Origin: Micractinium sp. NFX-FRZ
Lineage: Eukaryota; Chlorophyta; Trebouxiophyceae; Chlorellales; Chlorellaceae
Assembly (NCBI GenBank): GCA_029339195.1
Contig: JAPTJF010000543.1
Location: forward strand, 8,674-38,418
Length of the DNA: 29,745 bases
Direction of reading: 5' to 3'
Positions 22,683-29,745 of this stretch are shown here, in pieces; positions within the stretch are counted from its first letter, which is position 1; each line of letters starts with the position of its first letter. The notes beneath the pieces were generated by a model. It was not told where the DNA came from and ran no database searches. It saw only the letters and a program-made list of their open reading frames with translations. A program made the translations under genes and the position numbers.

Positions 22683-23869
22683 ATGGCGTGCAGTGCAAGC
22701 GTGGCTCTCCCCCCGGCGGTTCGGGTGCACAACGGCGTGCAGCGGCGCACAGTGGTAAGCCCGGGGCGGGCGGGGGTGTCAGCCGGGGGTGGCAGGAGCG
22801 GCATGTGCAGTGGAGTATTGCAACTTGACCAGTCCACTGCTTTCTCCCCAGCTGTGATACCCACTGGTCACCTGGATGCCCTCTGCAGGTCATGCAGGCA
22901 TCGGGGCAGGGCTTCGGCACGCCGTCTGCGCGCAGGCAGCAGGCAGGCTCGCGCCGCAGCGGCAAGCGCAAGACTCCCACCGGGGATGAGAAGCCAGCAC
23001 AGCAGGGTGAGTGCTGCTGAGGGGTGCTCCTGGGTCGCCCTCTTGCTTTATGCATCAGTGGTTTGCTCCCGCCCATGCGCCCGAGGGCAGGGCTGTGTAT
23101 ACGGCGCACTGATGCAGGCGCCGCAGCGGCCCAACCTCACGTGCCCCCTGCCCTGCCTGCCTGCCCCGGTGCCTGCGCAGCAGGTGGCTGGCCCGGGCTG
23201 TCCCGGGAGGTGATTGAGGCCATGCAGCCGAGGAGCAACCCGAGCTTCCTGGGCCTCTACAGCGCCACCCCTGGCCTGGAGGACAGCGTTGACGACGACG
23301 ACTTGCCCGCCGGCCGGTACATCACCGTCACCAGCGCACCCGCCCTCCCCGTCTTCTCTCTGCTGTACTGCGGCGACGAGGGCGGCCCCGGCTCTGCTGC
23401 CGAGCTGGCAGCGCAGCTGGACATGCCTGCCGGCGCGGTGGAGGCGGTGGAGGTGGATTTGAAGAAGCTCGGCGGGCCGCCCGGTTCGCCGATGGGCGCC
23501 GACATGCTGATGCTGATGGGCATCCACACGCCCGTGAGGCTCCCATGCGTGGGCTGGGCCTGCGCGACGAAGTTCCCCTGCCGCGGCGGCGCCGTCATCG
23601 CCGTGGAGCGCCTCCACGTGCCGGAGCAGCTGCGCGGGCGCGGGTTTGGGCGCCTGCTGTTCCACCGGCTGACGCGGGCGACGCCCCGTGGGTTGCCGGT
23701 GCTGCCCATGGATCCGGAGCGGTCGTCGTGGGGGTTTTGGGGCAAGAGCGGCGCCCTGAAGGAGCAGCTGGCGGGCCTGGTTGAGCGCGACGGGATGGCG
23801 GGAGCGCGGGCGCTGTGCTGCGGCCCGCTGGGCTGGGGCGAGGAGCTGTTTGAGAGCCTGGTGGTGTAG
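22683..23869 (+). CDS. Plastid-targeted GNAT-like acetyltransferase
   Basis: Exons 22683-22754, 22889-23006 and 23181-23869 give 292 residues. Donors are GTAAGC and GTGAGT. The N-terminus (MACSASVALPPAVRV..., then QASGQGFGTPSARRQQ) has the Ser/Ala/Arg-rich, acid-free look of a chloroplast transit peptide. The strongest signature is VERLHVPEQLRGRGFGRLLF (about 23601-23660), the acetyl-CoA-binding R/Q-x-x-G-x-G/A motif of GNAT enzymes, with a beta strand before it and SSWGFWGKSG after it. The region before it, with an acidic DSVDDDDLP stretch, is not recognised. The substrate is unknown. The third exon follows a CAGCAG acceptor; use of the first or second AG changes the product by one alanine. 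Confidence 0.65.
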
Positions 23870-24723
23870 CTGCGCTGGCAGCATGCGCACCAAGAATTAG
23901 GAGCACCGGCATGTTTCATTGGAAGCAGCATTGAGTGCTGCCTCGCCTCCAGCCTGACTGTGTTCTCTCTCACACTGAAGCGGCTGGTTTCAACACGTGC
24001 CCGAGTAGCCCTCCCGCCTCTTCATCACCCCACACAATTCAACCTCGCCCCTGTTGGGCCTGCGGACCCATGCATGCATGCAAGTTGTGACTGCGGTGTG
24101 CATCTGCAACTCGTCTTAGAATAAGTCACAGAGAAAGAAGCACCGCCCAGCTGTCGGGAAGCAGGGGGGCCCTCGGTAGGGTTGGGGGCGGCCCTAAACA
24201 GCATGCACCGGGCGGCCCTGAGCAGGACGTAGGCGTGCATTCGAAGTGACCGACCCATGCCAACGCAGCAGGCACCAGGCACTTCCAAGAAGCCTGAACT
24301 TTTGCTGCATGCAAGCACTTGTTCCGCCTGCTTGTAAACTGGCCACCCTGGCTGAGCTGCAGGCAGGCGGTGGTGCCGTCGGCGGCGGCAGCACTTTCTG
24401 GTTGTGCCTCCCACGAATCCGAGGGTCATCGGGAGCTGGTCTGTCGTCCTGGGTTGTTCCCAGCTGGCTTGAAGCGGACCACATGTGTACAGATGGCAAG
24501 CAGTGGGACACCGCATTGAGGGCGGCACGACTCCAGCGGCGTCAGAGTCGCTGCGGTGCTTGTCAAGACGCCATCTGAAACAACAGGATGCGATACGGGG
24601 CTGCAACCGGCAAGAACAGGAACCCTCCAGCACGCCTTGGCGCAGCAGGCCGGGGACAGCAGGCGGGCTGAGTGCCCCGCAGAGAGCCGGACTCGGTCCT
24701 TTCCGTGGCTTGCTCGGGGCACC
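23870..24723. other. Intergenic region between GNAT-like gene and RPL5
   Basis: Contains a candidate poly(A) signal TGTAA at 24333-24337, 464 bp after the GNAT-like stop. Its right part should hold the RPL5 promoter. A long minus-strand open frame here has no recognisable product. Confidence 0.4.
24333..24337 (+). terminator. Candidate poly(A) signal TGTAA (GNAT-like gene)
   Basis: TGTAA inside CTTGTAAACT, 464 bp downstream of the stop. It is the only TGTAA I noticed in this gap. Confidence 0.4.
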
Positions 24724-27700
24724 ATGGCGCGTAAGTGGCGCATAGGGGGCGGCGGGGCGTGTAGCTGCTCACAGGCGGCCGCAAGGGGACCTGCATGTCA
24801 TGGGCGGCGCCGGGCAGGGCGCTGGGGCCTTCGATTGACGAACCATCCCCTTGTCCTCCTATTGCAGTCACCAAGGTGCTGAAGAGCTCAGCGTGTAAGT
24901 GGCAGCAGCCGAGGCCGGGGTGATTGGGGGCGCTGCGGTGGCCTGCAGGCGTGCTGGGAATTGATTTCATGCTCACCAAACTACCGTGTTGCCCCTGCAG
25001 ACTTCTCCCGCTACCAGGTGCGCCGTGCGGGCGGGCGCCGCAGCACAGCAGCGCGGCTACGCACCGGGGAGGGCACTGGGTGGACACAGCCCGCTGGTCT
25101 GGAGCGCGGACAGCCGTCGGGAGGGGGCATGCAGCTCGCCAGACAGCCATGCCGCCGCCGCCGCCACCAGGGTGGCGGGAGCAGGCCGGAGCGGGCATAC
25201 TGAGCAGCTTGGCAGCTGCAGGCGACCGGCAGCAGGATCCTGGGAGCAGCCAGCCGAGCAGCAGCACAAAATAAAAACACGCGCAGAATCGTCGCACCAT
25301 CCAGGCGTCGTGGCGGCCGTCGCGCCCGGGCTGCGTGCCTGCCGCGTGGCGCCGCCGCTTCCCGGGCGGGGCTGACCTGCTGCCTGTTGTGCCTGCCGCC
25401 TGCAGGTGAAGTACAAGCGGCGGCGGGCGGGCAAGACCGACTACCGCGCGCGGCTGAGGCTGTCCACCCAGGACAAGAACAAGTACAACACGCCCAAGTA
25501 CAGGTGCGCTGAGCTGGCGCCGCTGCTGAGCTGGCATGGCTGCGCTGGCTCGGGGCTGTACCGTGGCTGCCTGCTGGGCCTGCCCCTTGTGCTTCTCGGT
25601 GTGCTGTGGCGGTAGCAAAGGCGCAGCAGAGGCGGCGGCGGAGGGAGCGTAGGGGACGGCTCGAGCAGGCGACGCGCGCGTGCGGGCGGCGCGTGGAGCA
25701 GGGGCGGACTGATGCAAGGCGCAGCCTCAGCATGACGCAGCAGGTGGCAGCAGATGGCGCTTGCAATCTCGAGCAGCAGCAATTGGCGCTGGGGCAGCAG
25801 GCGTTGGAGCGGGCAAGGGGCAGCCTGGAGCACGGAGCTCTGTGGGTGCGGCGTCGCATGGGCGCGCCATTTGGCCTCGATAGCTGGCCTGGAGTTTGTC
25901 GGCGCCGGCATGTGCGGCATGGGCCGTTTGCAGCAGGGGAGGGGAGGCTGCTGCGGCAGCAGCGGGGCAGGCAAGCAGCAGCCAGGCCAGCGTTGGGTGG
26001 GCAGCCAGGCACCTCGGAAGCCAGCCGCCGCAGCCCCAGCCCAGAAGGCAGTCCACAGCTAGCGCCGGCACGCCGCTGCCAGTGCCGGCGTACGCACGAC
26101 CCGCTGCCAGCCGCCCGCGCGCCCTCCTCCATCCGCCGCCTCCGCACATACAGCGGAACCCTCGTCCCGCTCGCCCCGCCATAATCTGCCCCCTGCCTCA
26201 CCCCTCCTCGCTGCCTCTGTTGCCCTGCCCCCCCTGTGCGTCACTCACCGCAGGCTGGTGGTGCGCTTCACCAACCGCAATGTGGTGTGCCAGATTGCCT
26301 ACGCCACCATGGCCGGCGACAAGGTCATCTGCGCTGCCTACAGGTGCGGGCATGCGGTAGAGGGTGTGTATCCTAGTGGGCACATGTGCGCACGCTGTCG
26401 GCTGCGGCTGATGCATGCACTGCTGCTCTTGCTGCCGCTGCTTCTCTGCGGCGCTGCCGCTGCTTCTCTGCGGCTACTGTATGTGCTGCTGCCGCCTGCG
26501 TTGAGCCATCTGGGGCGGCCGGACGCATGCTGGAGCTGAGCAGGGCTGGGATGCAGTGCGAGGCGGTGGAGCGGAGGGGAGCGGGCGGCATGGAGCGGGC
26601 AGCATGGAGCAGCAGCAGCAGCAGCAGCAGCAGGAGCACCGGATCCCGGCAGCAGCAATGTGGCGTGCAGAAGGCTGGCATTGGCATGTGCTGCCGAGCA
26701 TGCGGGGCGGGCGAGCTGCAGGGCTGGCATGTACTGCCGGGCAGCTACCGCTGGCGGGAAGCAGCCGTCACGGCGGGTGCAGAGTGCATCTGTGCCGGGA
26801 GTGCACCTATGCCTGCAGCTGGGCGTGATGTGGCGCCTGGGCAGGCAGAGCTGGCGCAGCAGCAGCCCAGGGCTGGGGCAGCAGGGGCAGCCGCTGAGGC
26901 GGCGCAGGCATGCGCGGCGTGCGCAGCAGGGGCAGGGTGGAACGGAGGCCTGCCCTGGCAGGGCGGCGACGCAGCCTGCTTGAGGCCGGCGCAGCTTTGG
27001 GGCCGGCCTGTCCGGCCAGCTGAACAGACAGACCAGTTGGCAGGCAGGCTGGGCAGCGAGCCCCTTGCAGCACGGCGGCCGCCCGCTCGTCCGCTGTCAC
27101 CCTCCCTGCACCCCCTCCTCCTGAACCCTGCCTTCTTCTTGCCCACCCCACCTCACTGCACCCTGACCCGTTCTGCCCCTCCCCACCCCACCTCTTCTCA
27201 TCCCATCTCACCTTCCCTCCTCCCCTCCCCTCCCTCCCCTCCCTTCCCCCCGCAGCTCCGAGCTGCCCCGCTATGGCCTGAAGGTGGGCCTCACCAACTA
27301 CGCCGCTGCCTACTGCACCGGCCTGCTGCTGGCGCGCCGCGTGCTCAACAAGCTGGGCCTGGACAAGCACTACGAGGTGAGGGCCAGCATTAGTATGAGA
27401 TGGGTGCCCAGGCAGATGGCTGCCGCAGGAGCTCACGCTGGGTTTTGAAGTCACCGCTGCCACTCTCGGCTCTGTTCTGTCCCCAGGGCAACAGTGAGGA
27501 CGTGGGAGAGGACTGCACCGTGATCCTGACCTCCTACCCCCCCCCCCCCAACCAGCACCCCACTGACCGCTTCACTTGTTTTTTCCTGTCATGGCCGCAG
27601 GGCAACACTGAGGATGTGGGCGAGGACTACAACGTGGAGGCGGAGGACGGCGCCCCCCGCCCCTTCCAGTGCATCCTGGATGCCGGCCTCAAGCGCACCT

Positions 27701-29582
27701 CCACCGGCTCCAAGGTGGGTGGGGGTGGGGCGGGCGTAGGGATGGGGGGGCGACGTGCAACAGCAGGGGGGACAGGGGGGTAGAGAGTTGCAACAATTCA
27801 GTGTACAGCAGCAGTACACAGTTGATAGCTGTGCGGTGCCCATGGGGGAAACACGCTGCATCAGTACAAAACCCCCAGCAGCGTGGCGGCGCCGCCCGGG
27901 GACTGTGCCGGCTGGCCGTGCGTGCAACTCGCCGTGCTGACGCCTGGTGCGTGCATTCCCGCCGTGCTGACGCCTGGTGCCTGCTCGGCTCCCCCCACGC
28001 CCCCCGCAGGTGTTTGCCGCGCTGAAGGGCGCGCTGGACGGCGGCCTGGACATCCCCCACAACGAGAAGCGCTTTGTGGGCTACGATCCCGACGCCAAGG
28101 AGTTTGACGCCGAGGTGACGGGGCAAAGGGGAAGGGAGGAGGACGCAAGGGTGTGGTAGGGAGGCATGCAGGGAAGCGAGCAGGGCGGGGCCAAGAAGAA
28201 AGGAGGGCTTTCAACCGCTGTGCTGACCTAGGGCACCCCTGCCTGTGTTGTACCGCGTTCCCACGCAGCTCCTGTGCAAGCACATCTACGGCCGCCACCC
28301 AGGCTCTCACCCCTGCTGACGTGGCACTCCTTTTCACGCTGACGCCTGTGTCGTACTTGTACCGCCTTTCCTGCACCGCAGATCCTGCGCAAGTACATCT
28401 ACGGCGGCCACGTGGGCGAGTACATGGAGGAGATGCAGGAGGAGGACCCCGAGAAGTACACCGCGCACTTTGCGTGAGTGTACTGCTTTGGGGGGGGAAC
28501 TCGAGAGGGAAGAAAGAGAGGGGAATGGTGCTGTTGGAATGGTTGCAGCTACCGCTGCGGCATGCGCTGCGCCGCAGTGCGTTGTTGTCTTTGGCTGCCA
28601 CAGCGCACACCGTGGAGAGCTTGGGGGGCGACAGCCGGCGGTCAAACTGCGCAACAGCTGGTCAAACGCACGCGACAGCTGGCGCGGCGGCGGCCGCGCT
28701 GCGCTGCAAGCTGCGTTTAAGCTGGCCGGGGCCGTCCTCTGGCGCCCGGGTTGCCACCTGCCCATCGCCTTGTCCGCCACCTGTCCCTCTCTGAACTGTC
28801 CCTCCCGTTCCCCTTCCTTTCCTCCCCCCCCCCCTGTTGCAGCGAGTACCTGAAGGCTGGCCTGGACTCTGATGACCTGGAGGACCTGTACACCAAGGTG
28901 GGGGGGAGGGCAGGGTTGTGTTTTGTGTTTTCTTTGGCACTTGGCAGGAAGGAATGGGGGGTGCGCGCCCTGGCGTGGCAGGGGCCGCCCGCCCCCCCCC
29001 CGCGCCAGTCAGTCGGGTGTGAGTTGTTGCCCCGTCCCGTCGCGTTGTGGCGGGCGCACTGCGCGACCCGTGCGTACCCCGCCCCCAGTCCACTTAACCC
29101 CCAACCTGTCCTGTTGCCGCCGCCTTCAAGCCTTCAAATCGGGATATCAACGCTGGCTCCGCTGCTGTACTGTGCTGGGCGCAGGTGCACGAGGCGATCC
29201 GCGAGGACCCCGCCCCCCAGCCCAAGGCGCGCAGCAAGCCGGCGGATGCCAAGCGGTGGAAGGAGGTGAAGCTGACCTACGAGCAGCGCAAGGACAAGCT
29301 CAAGGTGGGAAGGAGACCGAGGGCTGGGGAGTGCGTGCCGGTTGGGTGCTGGTTGAGTTGCTGGGGTGTCGGGAAGGGAGGTGAAGCCCACCCACGAGCA
29401 GCGTGAGGACAACCCAGCGGGGTGCCGGCCGCTGCGGGGGGGCTGCACACCGCCTGCCTGTTGCCCACTCAGCATTACGCTCTGCACCGCCCGCCCTGCC
29501 TCACCTTGCCCCCTGCCCCTGCCCCCTCCCTCCCCCCGAGCAGGCCAAGCTGTCTGAGCTGGCTGCCGGCGACGACGAGTGA
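24724..29582 (+). CDS. RPL5: 60S ribosomal protein L5 (uL18)
   Basis: Twelve exons: 24724-24730, 24868-24894, 25001-25017, 25406-25503, 26254-26343, 27256-27376, 27601-27714, 28010-28114, 28382-28473, 28843-28897, 29185-29304 and 29544-29582. All phases agree and give 294 residues, the usual size (about 297-301). Recognisable blocks are [118 protein letters not shown] and a C-terminal acidic AAGDDE. The protein binds 5S rRNA and, with RPL11, enters the central protuberance of the large subunit. The first three coding exons are very small (7, 27 and 17 nt) and the introns after exons 4 and 5 are the longest (750 and 912 bp). Three exons have broken copies of their edges in the adjacent intron. 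Confidence 0.96.
27484..27600 (+). repeat. Copy of the 5' edge of RPL5 exon 7, open and in phase
   Basis: CCCCAG/GGCAACAGTGAGGACG at 27481 copies the acceptor and start of exon 7 (GCAG/GGCAACACTGAGGATG at 27597). It encodes [12 protein letters not shown], against [12 protein letters not shown] in the real exon. The 114 bp from 27487 to 27600 have no stop in the exon-7 frame. Confidence 0.9.
28266..28304 (+). repeat. Copy of the 5' edge of RPL5 exon 9
   Basis: CGCAG/CTCCTGTGCAAGCACATC copies the acceptor and start of exon 9 (CGCAG/ATCCTGCGCAAGTACATC at 28382). It encodes [16 protein letters not shown] and then a TGA, so it cannot be read through. Confidence 0.9.
29370..29412 (+). repeat. Copy of the 3' part of RPL5 exon 11
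   Basis: GGAGGTGAAGCCCACCCACG at 29377 and the following GAGCAGCGTGAGGACAA copy the end of exon 11 (GGAGGTGAAGCTGACCTACG, GAGCAGCGCAAGGACAA). It lies in the next intron, about 112 bp downstream, and no usable donor is kept. Confidence 0.85.
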
Positions 29583-29745
29583 AGCGGCGCCCCGGTCGGC
29601 CCGCCCCCCGTGCAAAGGTTTCGGGCGGCTTGATCCACAAAAAGCCGCCGCAGCAGAGCACCTCAACTCCCCCCGCAGCCTGGTGGCACCCCGCGGCCGC
29701 CTGCGCCGGCACCGGCGCGCGCACGCGTCGGGCGCTGCGCGCGGC
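29583..29745 (+). other. RPL5 3' flank, truncated by window end
   Basis: GC-rich sequence after the stop, ending in CG-rich simple sequence. No TGTAA is visible before the window ends. Confidence 0.5.

Noticed and set aside
24025..24633. Minus-strand open frame of about 200 codons
   Set aside because: No recognisable domain, cysteine-rich random composition, and it overlaps the 3' flank of one gene and the promoter of another; long chance frames are common at this GC content.
24563..26201. Two long minus-strand open frames opposite RPL5 exons 1-5
   Set aside because: Arg/Pro/Ala-rich shadows of the GC-rich coding strand with no domain or splice logic.
26386..27393. Plus-strand open frame of 335 codons across RPL5 intron 5 and exon 6
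   Set aside because: It reads exon 6 in the wrong frame and is otherwise low-complexity Ala/Gly/Gln sequence.

Overview
The window looks like nuclear DNA of a green alga, most likely a Chlorella-type trebouxiophyte. It is GC-rich and its genes are split into many short exons by small GT-AG introns. The products are eukaryotic: an ER glycosyltransferase subunit, a plastid-targeted Calvin-cycle GAPDH, a mitochondrial D-lactate dehydrogenase and a cytosolic ribosomal protein. TGTAA motifs, the usual green-algal poly(A) signal, lie downstream of several stops. The genus is inference from gene style, not a database match. All exon models were built by hand: protein-family similarity was matched to donor and acceptor sites, and reading phase was checked across each junction.

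Layout, left to right. 215-2209 (-): plastid-targeted MEKHLA-domain protein, with its 3' end beyond the left edge. 2851-3555 (+): TMEM258/OST5-like oligosaccharyltransferase subunit. 4251-4640 (-) and 8693-9072 (+): two copies of a tiny secreted protein of unknown function, sitting in an inverted duplication of about 0.8 kb per arm. 5740-7680 (+): ankyrin-repeat, coiled-coil, RING-finger protein between those arms. 9856-10488 (+): cysteine-rich secreted protein. 11765-15047 (-): chloroplast GapA in ten exons. 15510-21456 (-): mitochondrial FAD-dependent D-lactate dehydrogenase in sixteen exons. 22683-23869 (+): plastid-targeted GNAT-like acetyltransferase. 24724-29582 (+): ribosomal protein L5 (uL18) in twelve exons. 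The genes are not an operon and show no shared pathway. At most, GapA and D-lactate dehydrogenase both belong to carbon metabolism and lie head-to-tail with only 462 bp between the GapA start and the dehydrogenase stop.

The most striking feature is genomic rather than enzymatic. At least eight times, in three unrelated genes, an exon edge together with its splice site has been copied into the adjoining intron. The copies are degenerate or truncated, and most could not be spliced in frame. One, in RPL5, stays open and in phase and could act as an alternative 3' splice site adding 38 codons. The pattern suggests frequent local tandem duplication around exon boundaries, a process proposed elsewhere as a source of new introns and alternative exons.
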